Source: Kiloniella laminariae DSM 19542
Lineage (GTDB): Bacteria; Pseudomonadota; Alphaproteobacteria; Kiloniellales; Kiloniellaceae
Length of the DNA stretch: 64,000 nt
Assembly: GCF_000374005.1 (NCBI RefSeq)
Contig: NZ_KB893157.1
Location: 65,950-129,949 of the forward strand
Direction of reading: 5' to 3'
How positions within the stretch are numbered: the first letter of the stretch is position 1; each line of letters begins with the position of its first letter. The notes under the pieces were generated by a model. That model was given only the letters and a program-made list of their open reading frames with translations, was not told the origin of the DNA and made no database searches. Shown in pieces: positions 54,436-64,000 of this stretch. The translations under genes and the position numbers were made by a program.

Positions 54436-54887
54436 CAGTTTAGATCTCCTTCCAGGAAGTTCTCTGTAAAGTCTGTTGTGCTAAAGGCGAGATAGGCTTC
54501 TTGTACCTCGCTGGTATCCTGCTCGTGTAACCAGGTCGGAGTTGTCGTTCCGAGAAAAAGTCCAAAAGCCGTTGCTGTCGCCAGGGCAGACAGAGGACGC
54601 CAGATGTCTTTGAAAGACCAACTTCTCTGGACAGCAAGGCGTGGGGCTTCGGCCAATATCCTGCTATACAAATGATCACAAGCAGGTTCGGCCAGGGCAT
54701 GATCGAGCAGATAATCGAGTTCAATGGCCTGTTGCCGTAGTTGTCGGGCTTCATCTGAACGCTTGAGCAGACCGAGTATGTAGGCACGGTTTTCTTCCGG
54801 CCAGTGATGTTCATAACCACCATAACAGTCGAGAAAGAAAGTCAGCTCTTCCCGGTCTTGGGCCGACAGCAGGGATTTTTCTGTCAT
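54435..54887 (-). CDS. Putative anti-sigma factor
   Basis: 150-residue protein with a soluble N-terminal half (helical, about 1-95) and one membrane helix (about 97-117, 'ALATATAFGLFLGTTTP') then a short periplasmic tail. No zinc-finger HxxxCxxC motif. Its start overlaps the ECF sigma gene by 4 bases, the usual coupling of a sigma factor with its membrane anti-sigma, and this is the main reason for the call. Confidence 0.7.
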   Translation of the reverse strand: MTEKSLLSAQDREELTFFLDCYGGYEHHWPEENRAYILGLLKRSDEARQLRQQAIELDYLLDHALAEPACDHLYSRILAEAPRLAVQRSWSFKDIWRPLSALATATAFGLFLGTTTPTWLHEQDTSEVQEAYLAFSTTDFTENFLEGDLN

Positions 54888-55495
54888 GATTGGGCTCCCA
54901 ACAAGTCGTGGCGGTGCTGTTCGAGTGTTGCTTTTAAACTTCGACGCCCCCGGGCTAGCAGGGATTCAAGGGCATCAACAGATATGTCCATAACAGAGGC
55001 CGCTTCCTTATTGCTCATATCCCGATGATGCACCAGGGTAATGGCTGTTCTTTGCCTTTCGGGTAATTGCGAAATTGCAGTCTCTACCTTTATAGCAAGG
55101 TCTCTTTGCTGAATTCTCTGTTGTTGGTCCGGGGCAGGATCTTCGAATTCCATCTTTTCGTCCGACGTGGTGTTCTGGCGTTTGCTCCGACGAATTGCAT
55201 CAATAGCCAGATTATGTACAACCCTGTATAGCCAGGTTGATATTCTTGCCTGGGGGAGCCAGTCAGGGCTTTGTTTCCAGAGCCTGACAAAAGCCTCTTG
55301 TGCAATGTCTTCCGCTTCCTGCCTGTTCCCTGTCATTCGCAGGGCAAGTCCGACCAGGGGACCGGTATGATGCTGAACCAGATTGCGACAGGCAAAAGGA
55401 TCACCTTGGGTCACCCGGGACATGAGCCTGGCATCCTCTTCGAGAGTCCGCGATTGTGCCGTTTCGAGGGCCAAGCTATGTTCCGTTCGCTTCAT
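54884..55495 (-). CDS. ECF-type RNA polymerase sigma factor
   Basis: 203 aa. Region 2: 'RMTGNRQEAEDIAQEAFVRLWKQ' and 'ARISTWLYRVVHNLAIDAIRRSKRQ'; region 4: 'LPERQRTAITLVHHRDMSNKEAASVMDISVDALESLLARGRRSLK'. Regions 1.1 and 3 absent, as expected for ECF. Cotranscribed with an EF-hand protein (upstream), an anti-sigma factor and a Spy-like protein (downstream), so it likely governs an envelope or metal stress response. Confidence 0.92.
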   Translation of the reverse strand: MKRTEHSLALETAQSRTLEEDARLMSRVTQGDPFACRNLVQHHTGPLVGLALRMTGNRQEAEDIAQEAFVRLWKQSPDWLPQARISTWLYRVVHNLAIDAIRRSKRQNTTSDEKMEFEDPAPDQQQRIQQRDLAIKVETAISQLPERQRTAITLVHHRDMSNKEAASVMDISVDALESLLARGRRSLKATLEQHRHDLLGAQS

Positions 55496-55523
55496 TATCG
55501 ATATACGCCTGACTGCAAACGTC

Positions 55524-55937
55524 TCAGTTTTTGTGATCAGCGTGACGGGGAAATTCGTCTTTTGTAATGATCCCGTCTTTGTTTTTATCGAGGTGTTCCA
55601 TCATCTTGTCCCCGCGTGCTGCCAGTTCTTCGGCTGAAAGGCTGCCGGAAGCATCAAGATCCATCCGGTCAAAACGGGCTTTCATTCTCTCTGCGCGTTT
55701 TGCGGTCTTTTCCGCTTCCATTTCTGCGAAGCTGATCTGACCGTCACCATCGCTGTCCATCAGCTTGAAACGTTCTTCTTCAAATTTTTGCAGTTCTTCA
55801 CGTGTGATCTGACCGTCTTTGTTGCTGTCCAGCATTTCCATCCCTTTGGCCCACTTGCCGCCGCCTGCCGCGAAAGCAGCAGTTGAAGCCAAAAGAGTAA
55901 TTGCACCAACGAGTGACAGGGTCTTTTTACTGATCAT
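55524..55937 (-). CDS. Secreted EF-hand calcium-binding protein
   Basis: 137 aa with a signal peptide (cleavage near 'AFAAGG'). Four EF-hand loops in regular spacing: 'DSNKDGQITREEL', 'DSDGDGQISFAEM', 'DLDASGSLSAEEL' and 'DKNKDGIITKDEF', each with Asp/Asn/Ser at ligand positions and Glu/Asp at 12. The frame extends 18 codons upstream, but the ATG at 55937 begins the signal peptide. 28 bases upstream of the ECF sigma gene. Confidence 0.88.
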   Translation of the reverse strand: MISKKTLSLVGAITLLASTAAFAAGGGKWAKGMEMLDSNKDGQITREELQKFEEERFKLMDSDGDGQISFAEMEAEKTAKRAERMKARFDRMDLDASGSLSAEELAARGDKMMEHLDKNKDGIITKDEFPRHADHKN

Positions 55938-56015
55938 CAGATTTCTCCGGTTGTAAGTGTCTTGTGCTCTCTTAACGTGAGGCAAAAGCAAATCCGTCGG
56001 AGAAAATTCAAAAAA

Positions 56016-56222
56016 TTACTCGAGTTCGATCTTTCCCTTTATTTCGTGGTCAAGCCCCAGTTCCGGAAGGTGAAGTTTAACCGCGACAGATAATGATGAT
56101 TTACCCGAAAGTTTGCCCTCCTCTAGGGCTTTGCGCACGGCGATTTCGATTTCTCGTTGTGAGGTGATGCCAACTTTTTTCAGCAGCTTGCGGATGCTCA
56201 TGTTGAGTGCGTCTTCATTCAT
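56016..56222 (-). CDS. DUF6494 family small protein
   Basis: 68 aa. 'MNEDALNMSIRKLLKKVGITSQREIEIAVRKALEEGKL' followed by a short beta-rich half ending 'KGKIELE' fits the DUF6494 family as I remember it, found widely in alphaproteobacteria, function unknown. Soluble, no signal. 78 bases upstream of the EF-hand gene, same strand; whether it belongs to that operon is unclear. Confidence 0.75.
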   Translation of the reverse strand: MNEDALNMSIRKLLKKVGITSQREIEIAVRKALEEGKLSGKSSLSVAVKLHLPELGLDHEIKGKIELE

Positions 56223-56494
56223 ACGTCGTCTCCTGATCCGTCCTGAGTTGACTTGGGCGTAAAGTCTCTCGGGGGGAATGTGTCTGTTGAAATTTCAATC
56301 AATTCAGGTTTTTATGATCCAACATCGCCGTCATAAGTGCAAGATCGGAGAGATGCTGGAGGTGTTGACGGCAACTGTGTTATGGCTCTGTTGTTAACAA
56401 ACATCTTGTTGTACTGGTTCGGTCTCTGATTATGCTTGGGGATGTGCGGGCAGGTTCTGAATTGATGAGAAAATAACAGGTGGTGTCCAGACGA

Positions 56495-57613
56495 ATGAGT
56501 GAAGGTCCTCTTTTCCTATATCGGGAAATGCGCAATCAGGGCGATTTGCGCCCCGATCCGGCACAACAGCTGGCGGCAGAGAAACTTCAAAGCCTTTTTC
56601 AGGCTTTGAAGAGCTATGAGCCCTCGACGGGGTTGTCCGGCTGGAAAGAGCGTTTGGGGCTGGGGCGCAGGAAAGTGATACCTCCTCAGGGATTGTATCT
56701 TTTTGGCGGCGTCGGCACAGGCAAGTCTACCATGATGGACATGTTTTTCTCTGTGGCACCACTGGAGGCAAAAAGACGGGTACACTTTCATGCCTTTATG
56801 CTGGAAGTTCAGGAGAAGCTGCACCGCTGGCGGAAAAAGTACAAAGGAACCAAGGCTGATCCCCTGCCGGATCTTGCCGCGGAACTGGCGAAGGAAACCT
56901 GGCTTCTTTGCTTCGATGAATTTCATGTCGTGAATATTGCTGATGCCATGATTCTTGCCCGCCTGTTCGAAAGTCTTTTCGAACAGGGTGTTGTTGTTGT
57001 TGCAACGTCCAACTGGCCACCGGATCGGCTTTATGAAAACGGCCTGCAAAGGGAAAATTTCCTGCCCTTTATTGATATTCTGAAGGAGCGGCTGGATATT
57101 TTGCAGCTGGACTCTGGCGTGGATTACCGGCTTGAGCGCATGCGAAACCTGCCCGTCTATCACACGCCGTTGGGGGGCGGTGTCGACAAAGCGCTGGATG
57201 CAGCTTTTGAAGCCCTGACAGAAGGCGCTCAAGCTGTAGAGGACGTTATTTTGGTAAAGGGGCGGCAACTGGTCATCCGACGGGCAGCACGAAAAGTTGC
57301 CCGCTGCGGGTTTGAGGAGTTGTGTGGTGCTGCTCTGGGGGCGGGGGATTATCTGGCACTTGCCGGGCGGTATCACACGCTTGTTCTTTCTGATGTACCG
57401 GTTCTGGGGCCGGAGAACAGAGACAGGGCCAGGCGGTTCATGTCTTTGATTGATGCGCTCTATGAGCATCGTTGCAATCTGGTCATGTCAGCAGCGGCTG
57501 AACCCGAAGCTCTTTATCCTTCTGGAGATGGGGCATTTGAATTCGAGCGCACGGCGAGCCGATTGCAGGAAATGCGTTCCCAGGAGTATATCGTCCTTCC
57601 TCACCTGGGATGA
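56495..57613 (+). CDS. zapE: Cell division protein ZapE (AFG1-like ATPase)
   Basis: 372-residue AAA-type ATPase that acts on the FtsZ ring under stress. Walker A 'LFGGVGTGKSTMMDMFF' (about residue 73), Walker B 'LLCFDEFHVVNIADAMIL' (about 135), sensor 'VVVATSNWPPDRLYENGLQRENFLPFI' and C-terminal 'RARRFMSLIDALYEHRCNLVMSA'. Start at 56495; GTG at 56480 adds five residues. In alphaproteobacteria the gene typically stands before mdh, as here. Confidence 0.95.
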   Translation: MSEGPLFLYREMRNQGDLRPDPAQQLAAEKLQSLFQALKSYEPSTGLSGWKERLGLGRRKVIPPQGLYLFGGVGTGKSTMMDMFFSVAPLEAKRRVHFHAFMLEVQEKLHRWRKKYKGTKADPLPDLAAELAKETWLLCFDEFHVVNIADAMILARLFESLFEQGVVVVATSNWPPDRLYENGLQRENFLPFIDILKERLDILQLDSGVDYRLERMRNLPVYHTPLGGGVDKALDAAFEALTEGAQAVEDVILVKGRQLVIRRAARKVARCGFEELCGAALGAGDYLALAGRYHTLVLSDVPVLGPENRDRARRFMSLIDALYEHRCNLVMSAAAEPEALYPSGDGAFEFERTASRLQEMRSQEYIVLPHLG

Positions 57614-57664
57614 AGAGCTTTGTCTCTGACGCCGGCATGCCGACAGGGAGACAATCTGCCGCGC

Positions 57665-57686
57665 CAAGGAAGCTCTTCCTTTTTTG
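57665..57686 (+). terminator. Possible intrinsic terminator after zapE
   Basis: AAGGAAG-CT-CTTCCTT followed by four more Ts; stem short and loop tight, so moderate support. Confidence 0.45.
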
Positions 57687-57828
57687 CCTGAACCGTCCTA
57701 GAATTAAACGCAGAGGTAACCCTCGCACGCACGTCACCTGATAACAGGCAAGGATGTCGGCCCGAATTTGCCCCCTCTCTTTGTCAGCAGGAGTGACGCA
57801 TCCCAATAGTAATGTCTGAAGGGAGTAG

Positions 57829-58152
57829 ATGCCTATGCTGAATCTGAAAAAAATCGAGAGTGATCTGAGAGCCCGTATGGAAGATCTTGGGGAGCGTGTT
57901 GATCAGATTGAGCAGGATTTGCGCGAACCGCACAGCAAAGACTGGGGTGAAAATGCGACGGAAAGCGAGGGGGATCAGGTGCTGGAAGGTCTCGAAGAAG
58001 CCGGACTAGATGAAATAAATCAGATTCGTGCAGCTTTAACCCGGATCGAAAACGAGAGTTATGGAGTCTGTTCCGGCTGCGGTGAAGATATTCCTGAGGC
58101 AAGATTACGGGCACTGCCCTATGCCACGACCTGTGTGAATTGTGCAAAATGA
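57829..58152 (+). CDS. DksA/TraR family zinc-finger protein
   Basis: 107 aa: a coiled-coil region (about 3-60, with acidic tip sequence 'DWGENATESEGD') followed by a four-cysteine zinc finger 'CSGCGEDIPEARLRALPYATTCVNC'. Resembles short DksA-like proteins that reach RNA polymerase through the secondary channel, though the tip lacks the DxxDxA of true DksA, so a direct ppGpp role is doubtful. GGGAG precedes the ATG at 57829; 57835 is also possible. Monocistronic between zapE and mdh. Confidence 0.85.
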   Translation: MPMLNLKKIESDLRARMEDLGERVDQIEQDLREPHSKDWGENATESEGDQVLEGLEEAGLDEINQIRAALTRIENESYGVCSGCGEDIPEARLRALPYATTCVNCAK

Positions 58153-58366
58153 TCCCTTTTGGATGAGACATCCTGTTGGGAACGTCTAAGTGACAGAGCG
58201 TTAAAAGATTTTTTTTTGGCCAAAAGCGACAGGTTTTGTGTGCAATGCAACAATCCGTCTTGCCCAGAAAGGTCAATCGCGCTACGAATTCTGCTATAAT
58301 TTTTTGCCTGAAGAAGTTTCAAATTCCAGAAGCTGACGGGTAATTCAAATTTGATGTTAATTTTGA

Positions 58367-59374
<1,008 letters not shown>

Positions 59375-59418
59375 AATTTTGTGCACTGCACAAGAAGAAA
59401 TCGAGTTAATTGATTAAT

Positions 59419-59461
59419 AAGTAAAGGCGTTGTGGACCTCCTTGTCCCAACGCCTTTACTT
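59419..59461. repeat. Strong hairpin between mdh and sucC
   Basis: 14-bp perfect stem AAGTAAAGGCGTTG / CAACGCCTTTACTT, with GGAC/GTCC extending it in the loop. No T run follows on the + strand, so termination would be inefficient; it may be an mRNA processing or stability element that separates mdh and suc expression. Confidence 0.6.
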
Positions 59462-59664
59462 ATCCGGACTATTAGCGGCAGTTATTATCATTTTTCCGAC
59501 AAAAATTGTTGCAGTGCGGTTGCGCTCCGGGCACGTAGTGTTAATCTATCGCTAAGCATCAGGTCGTATGCTCTTGAGCTATTCAGGAGTATAGTTCAGA
59601 TGTTCAGGGCTGTTTTGCCCCTATCAATTTTAATAATAAAACCATTGAGGCTTTGTGGCGTCCC

Positions 59665-60861
59665 ATGAATATTCATGAATATCAAGCTAAAGAGCTGCTG
59701 AGAAAATACGGTGTAGCTGTTCCGCGCGGATCAGTCGCTTTCACACCGGAAGAGGCAGAAAATGCAGCCCGTGAACTGGGCGGTCCGATCTGGGTAGTCA
59801 AATCCCAGATTCACGCGGGTGGCCGCGGTGCTGGTCGTTTTACCGACGACCCCAAAGGCGATGGCGGGGTTCGCCTCTGCAAGACGCTTGATGACGTGAA
59901 GGAAAATGCCCGCAAGATGCTGGGACATGTTCTGGTGACCAAGCAGACCGGTCCTGCCGGTAAAGAAGTCAAACGTCTCTATATCGAAGAAGGTTGCGAT
60001 ATCAAACGCGAGCTTTATCTGGGGATGTTGATCGACCGGGCCACCAGCCGGGTGACCGTGATGGCTTCGACCGAAGGTGGTATGGAGATCGAGGAAGTTG
60101 CCGAGGCAACGCCTGAAAAAATCCTCAAGGTTGCCATTGATCCGGTTGAAGGTTTTATGCCTTACCACGGACGCAAGCTTGCTTTTGGTCTCGGTCTGGA
60201 GGGCAAGCAGGTCGGTGCGGCTGTGAAATTCATGGCCACCATGTACAAAGCTTTCCTGGATCTGGATGCCAGTATCGTTGAAATCAATCCGCTGGTGGTG
60301 ACCGGTGCCGGAGATATCATCGCACTTGACGCCAAAATGAACTTCGACGACAACGCGCTGTTCCGTCACAAGGACGTTGCGGGCATGCGCGATGAAGACG
60401 AGGAAGATGCCAAGGAACTGGAAGCTGCACGTCACGAGCTGAACTATATTTCACTTGATGGCGAAATTGGCTGTATGGTCAATGGCGCTGGTCTGGCCAT
60501 GGCGACCATGGACATTATCAAACTCTATGGTAGCGAACCGGCCAATTTCCTTGATGTTGGCGGTGGCGCAACCAAGGAACGGGTTACCGTTGCTTTCAAG
60601 ATCATTCTCTCTGATCCGAACGTTAAAGGCATTCTGGTGAATATCTTTGGCGGGATCATGCGTTGCGATGTGATTGCCGAAGGTGTGGTTGCTGCTGCGC
60701 GCGAAGTATCACTTAATGTGCCGCTGGTGGTTCGCCTCGAGGGCACGAACGTTGAACTTGGTAAAAAAATTATGGCGGAATCCGGCCTGCCAATCATCTC
60801 CGGGGACGACCTGGCAGATGCTGCGGAAAAAGTGGTCAAAGCCGTGAAGGAGGCCGCGTAA
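59665..60861 (+). CDS. sucC: Succinyl-CoA synthetase beta subunit
   Basis: ADP-forming succinyl-CoA ligase beta chain, 398 aa. '[17 protein letters not shown]' is the family start, ATP-grasp region '[17 protein letters not shown]', nucleotide/metal '[30 protein letters not shown]', and '[17 protein letters not shown]', '[15 protein letters not shown]'. The ribosome site is weak. Two bases separate it from sucD. Confidence 0.98.
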   Translation: MNIHEYQAKELLRKYGVAVPRGSVAFTPEEAENAARELGGPIWVVKSQIHAGGRGAGRFTDDPKGDGGVRLCKTLDDVKENARKMLGHVLVTKQTGPAGKEVKRLYIEEGCDIKRELYLGMLIDRATSRVTVMASTEGGMEIEEVAEATPEKILKVAIDPVEGFMPYHGRKLAFGLGLEGKQVGAAVKFMATMYKAFLDLDASIVEINPLVVTGAGDIIALDAKMNFDDNALFRHKDVAGMRDEDEEDAKELEAARHELNYISLDGEIGCMVNGAGLAMATMDIIKLYGSEPANFLDVGGGATKERVTVAFKIILSDPNVKGILVNIFGGIMRCDVIAEGVVAAAREVSLNVPLVVRLEGTNVELGKKIMAESGLPIISGDDLADAAEKVVKAVKEAA

Positions 60862-60862
60862 C

Positions 60863-61738
60863 ATGTCGGTACTGGTAAACAAGAATACTCGCGTTATCTG
60901 TCAGGGTTTTACAGGTGCGCAGGGAACGTTCCACTCCGAGCAAGCCCTTGCTTACGGTACAAAAATGGTTGGTGGTGTAACGCCGGGTAAAGGCGGTTCG
61001 CGCCATTTGGATCTTCCGGTTTTCAACACCGTTGATGAAGCTGTTCATGTTACCGAAGCAAATGCTTCTGTCATCTATGTTCCGCCGCCCTTCGCTGCCG
61101 ATGCCATTCTCGAAGCCGTTGATGCGGGTGTCGAGCTGATCATCTGTATTACCGAAGGCATTCCGGTTCTGGACATGGTTCGGGTCAAACGTGCCCTTGC
61201 CGGTTCAAATTCCCGCCTGATCGGGCCAAACTGCCCGGGTATTATCACGCCGGACGAATGCAAGATCGGTATTATGCCTGGGCATATCCACAAACGTGGT
61301 AAAATCGGGATTGTTTCACGCTCCGGGACGCTGACCTATGAAGCTGTTGCCCAGACAACAGCAGCCGGACTGGGACAGTCAACCTGTATCGGGATCGGTG
61401 GCGATCCTGTGAACGGGACCAACTTCATTGATTGTCTGGATCTTTTCCTGGCAGACCCTGAAACCCAGGGTATCATCATGATTGGTGAAATCGGCGGCAG
61501 TGCCGAAGAGGAAGCGGCCGAGTTCTTTGCTGCTTCCAAGATCAAAAAGCCTATTGCCGGGTTTATTGCTGGTGTGACTGCACCTCCAGGTCGCCGTATG
61601 GGACATGCTGGTGCGATTATCGCTGGTGGCAAGGGCGGTGCAGACGACAAGATCGAAGCAATGAAATCTGCGGGTTTCCTTGTTGCTGATTCTCCTGCTA
61701 GCCTTGGCAGTACAATGCTACGTGCGATTCAAGGATAG
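60863..61738 (+). CDS. sucD: Succinyl-CoA synthetase alpha subunit
   Basis: 291 aa. CoA-binding '[18 protein letters not shown]', '[20 protein letters not shown]' and the phospho-histidine in '[22 protein letters not shown]' (about residue 247). Forms the heterodimer with SucC; both precede sucA in one run. Confidence 0.98.
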   Translation: MSVLVNKNTRVICQGFTGAQGTFHSEQALAYGTKMVGGVTPGKGGSRHLDLPVFNTVDEAVHVTEANASVIYVPPPFAADAILEAVDAGVELIICITEGIPVLDMVRVKRALAGSNSRLIGPNCPGIITPDECKIGIMPGHIHKRGKIGIVSRSGTLTYEAVAQTTAAGLGQSTCIGIGGDPVNGTNFIDCLDLFLADPETQGIIMIGEIGGSAEEEAAEFFAASKIKKPIAGFIAGVTAPPGRRMGHAGAIIAGGKGGADDKIEAMKSAGFLVADSPASLGSTMLRAIQG

Positions 61739-61793
61739 ATAACCTTATTTGGAGGGAGCCGGGCTGGACCCCTCCAGCTCGGTAGCATATTTG

Positions 61794-64000
61794 ATGGTGA
61801 ACACCGTTTCTGGGCATGAGGCCCGCTATTTTGGCCCAAAAGCTGGAGAGCTGGCCGAGCTCTACGCTCAGTTTTTACGTGATACTGCATCGGTGGATGC
61901 AGGCTGGCAGTCGTTTTTCTCGAATCTTGAAGACGATGCCAAGAACCTTCTGGCCGGGATACAGGGTGGAAACCCTGTATCCGCTGCCACACAGTCTTCG
62001 GCGCCGATGAATGAGGACGAGAGCCGCAAAGCGACACTCGATTCCATTCGCGCACTGATGCTGATCCGGGCCTACCGCGTGCGGGGGCATCTGGAAGCCA
62101 ATCTTGATCCGCTTGGCCTCAAGCCGATCAATCCCCATCCTGAACTTGATCCTTTGTCGTATGGCTTCCTGGAAGCCGACATGGATCGCCCGATCTTTAT
62201 CAATGGCGTGCTGGGGCTGGAAACCGCATCCCTGCGCCAGATCGTTGAACGGGTACGCAAGACCTATTGCGGCAAGATCGGTGTTGAGTTCATGCATATC
62301 CAGGAGCCAGAGCAAAAAGCCTGGATCCAGGAACGCATCGAGGGCATCCACAACCGCACAGATTTTACCGTTAAAGGCAAACAGGCGATTCTGGAACGTC
62401 TGACCGCGGCGGAAACCTTTGAGCAGTTTCTTGGCAAAAAATATACCGGGACCAAACGTTTTGGTCTGGATGGTGCCGAAACCATGATTCCGGCCCTTGA
62501 ACAGATTCTCAAAAGAGGATCTGCACTTGGTCTTGACGAGGTTGTTCTGGGAGTTGCCCACCGTGGTCGCCTGAACATCCTGGCAAACCTGATGGGCAAA
62601 CCGTTTCGGGCAATTTTCAACGAGTTCAAGGGCGGGGCCGCCAATCCGGAAGATGTTGGTGGTTCGGGCGATGTGAAATATCATCTGGGGACCTCATCGG
62701 ACCGCGAATTTGACGGCAATACCGTGCATCTGTCGCTGACAGCGAACCCTTCCCATCTTGAAGCTGTTGATCCAGTGGTCGTCGGCAAGGTACGGGCCAA
62801 GCAAGATCAAAAAGGCGATCATGACTTTACCCGGACCATGGGGCTTTTGCTCCATGGGGATGCTGCTTTCGCCGGGCAGGGGCTTGTACCTGAGACACTG
62901 GATCTCTCTGAACTTGAAGGTTATCAGGTCGGGGGCACGATCCACTTTATTGTCAATAACCAGATCGGCTTTACCACTGATCCGGTCGACTCCCGTTCCG
63001 GTCCTTATTGTACGGATGTGGCAAAAGCCATTCAGGCACCTATTATTCACGTTAACGGTGATGATCCTGAAGCTGTCGTGCATGCGGCCCGGATTGCGAT
63101 CGAATTCCGCCAGACCTTCAAAAAAGACATTGTCATCGACATGTTCTGTTATCGCCGCTTTGGCCATAACGAAGGGGATGAGCCGACCTTTACCCAGCCC
63201 CAGATGTACAAGAAGATCGCCCAGCAGAAATCTGTGCGTGAGCTCTATGCCGCAGGTCTTTCTGCTGAAGGTGCGGTTACCCAGTCTGACATTGACGGGA
63301 TGGCCAAAACCTGGTGGGAAAAGCTGGAAGAGGAATTTGAGGCCGCTGAAAGCTATAAGCCAAACAAGGCCGACTGGTTCGGTGGCGTCTGGTCTCATAT
63401 GGGGGCCGCGCGTGGCTATGATGCCCGGCGTGGGAATACCGGTGCCGAGCTTGACCTTCTGAAGGAAGTTGGCAATGCCCTCTGCCGGGTTCCGGAAGGT
63501 TTCAATATCCACCGCAAAATTGCGCGTCAGCTGAAAACCAAACAGAAGATGATCGACAGCGGCGAAGGAATTGATTGGGCCACGGCGGAAGCCTTGGCTT
63601 ATGGGACTCTGGTGGTTGAAGGACATCCTGTGCGTCTTTCCGGTCAGGATTGTAACCGCGGGACCTTCTCACAGCGTCATGCGGCCTGGATCGATCAGAA
63701 AAACGAGGATGAATACAAGCCGCTGAATAACATTCGGCCAAGCCAGGCGCACGCCAAAATCATCAACAGTCCGTTGAGCGAGCTGGCTGTCCTTGGTTTT
63801 GAATATGGCTATTCGCTGGCTGAACCTGATGCACTGGTTCTTTGGGAAGCTCAGTTTGGTGATTTCGTCAACGGCGCGCAGATCATTATTGATCAGTTCA
63901 TTGTTTCGGGTGAATCAAAGTGGCTTCGTATGTGTGGTCTGGTGATGCTGTTGCCGCATGGGTATGAAGGGCAGGGACCAGAGCATTCCTCTGGCCGTGT
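61794..64000 (+). CDS. sucA: 2-oxoglutarate dehydrogenase E1 component (cut by window edge)
   Basis: Thiamine-diphosphate E1 subunit of the 2-oxoglutarate dehydrogenase complex; about 735 residues seen, frame open at the right edge (full enzyme about 940-980). N-terminal 'GAELYAQFLRD'-like region ('LAELYAQFLRDTASVDAGWQSFF'), 'EVVLGVAHRGRLNILANLMGKPF', 'SLTANPSHLEAVDPVVVGK', ThDP/Mg site 'GDAAFAGQG' and 'VNNQIGFTTDP', 'YRRFGHNEGDEP'. Begins 55 bases after sucD; the gap contains a GGAGGG/CCCTCC hairpin and no strong ribosome site, so translation is perhaps structured or coupled. Confidence 0.96.
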   Translation, partial: MVNTVSGHEARYFGPKAGELAELYAQFLRDTASVDAGWQSFFSNLEDDAKNLLAGIQGGNPVSAATQSSAPMNEDESRKATLDSIRALMLIRAYRVRGHLEANLDPLGLKPINPHPELDPLSYGFLEADMDRPIFINGVLGLETASLRQIVERVRKTYCGKIGVEFMHIQEPEQKAWIQERIEGIHNRTDFTVKGKQAILERLTAAETFEQFLGKKYTGTKRFGLDGAETMIPALEQILKRGSALGLDEVVLGVAHRGRLNILANLMGKPFRAIFNEFKGGAANPEDVGGSGDVKYHLGTSSDREFDGNTVHLSLTANPSHLEAVDPVVVGKVRAKQDQKGDHDFTRTMGLLLHGDAAFAGQGLVPETLDLSELEGYQVGGTIHFIVNNQIGFTTDPVDSRSGPYCTDVAKAIQAPIIHVNGDDPEAVVHAARIAIEFRQTFKKDIVIDMFCYRRFGHNEGDEPTFTQPQMYKKIAQQKSVRELYAAGLSAEGAVTQSDIDGMAKTWWEKLEEEFEAAESYKPNKADWFGGVWSHMGAARGYDARRGNTGAELDLLKEVGNALCRVPEGFNIHRKIARQLKTKQKMIDSGEGIDWATAEALAYGTLVVEGHPVRLSGQDCNRGTFSQRHAAWIDQKNEDEYKPLNNIRPSQAHAKIINSPLSELAVLGFEYGYSLAEPDALVLWEAQFGDFVNGAQIIIDQFIVSGESKWLRMCGLVMLLPHGYEGQGPEHSSGR

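Overview
The window reads as one continuous piece of an alphaproteobacterial chromosome, most like a marine Rhodospirillales-type organism (Kiloniella/Terasakiella/Thalassospira-like; the genus cannot be fixed from sequence alone). The signs are the TCA block sdhCDAB ... zapE ... mdh-sucCD-sucA, the dapF ... mtaB-ftsY order, ffh-rpsP-rimM-trmD-rplS, DUF2336 and PAS_5 proteins, several TRAP transporters, and mesaconyl-CoA hydratase of the ethylmalonyl-CoA pathway. I see no rRNA, tRNA, CRISPR array, transposase or phage gene. Both window ends cut through genes: a TRAP binding protein on the left and sucA on the right.

Layout. 0-3.1 kb: TRAP transporter (dctP partial, dctQ, dctM). 3.3-4.5: pgk. 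4.5-5.6: azlCD exporter. 5.9-8.6: cytoplasmic PAS histidine kinase coupled to a DUF2336 protein, then two small unknown proteins. 9.5-16.8: arginine/ornithine catabolism (Lrp regulator, ornithine cyclodeaminase, CtlX-type hydrolase, LysR regulator, agmatinase-type ureohydrolase) around a methyl-accepting chemotaxis protein. 16.8-21.7: ftsY, mtaB, a lipoprotein hydrolase and dapF, all on the minus strand. 22.3: a PAS_5 protein. 22.9-26.5: ffh-rpsP-rimM-trmD-rplS. 26.6-27.5: DUF547 protein. 28-31.3: leuCD and leuB. 31.5-33.7: an inverse autotransporter (intimin/invasin-type barrel) with a parallel beta-helix passenger behind a near-perfect Fur box. 33.9-35.2: asd behind a threonine-rich leader peptide and attenuator, followed by three tandem terminators. 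35.4-37.7: GlxA-type regulator and divergent MFS transporter. 37.7-45.3: a MarR-linked catabolic region (unknown protein, MaoC hydratase, maleylacetoacetate isomerase/GST, MarR, TRAP system, VOC protein, fumarylacetoacetase). 45.5-47.7: CitE-like lyase and mesaconyl-CoA hydratase. 48-51.5: sdhCDAB. 51.7-53.9: membrane PAS histidine kinase. 53.9-56.2: EF-hand / ECF sigma / anti-sigma / metal-resistance-like operon and a DUF6494 protein. 56.5-58.2: zapE and a DksA/TraR zinc-finger protein. 58.4-64: mdh, sucC, sucD, sucA.

The most interesting signals are (i) the Fur-box-controlled inverse autotransporter with a beta-helix passenger instead of the usual Ig-like domains, (ii) a classical transcription-attenuation arrangement, new to me, in which a Thr-codon-rich leader peptide controls asd, (iii) one palindromic operator family at three places in the MarR-linked catabolic region, and (iv) two unusual long hairpins between ocd and ctlX. 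All function calls rest on reading motifs and gene order; no database search was run.
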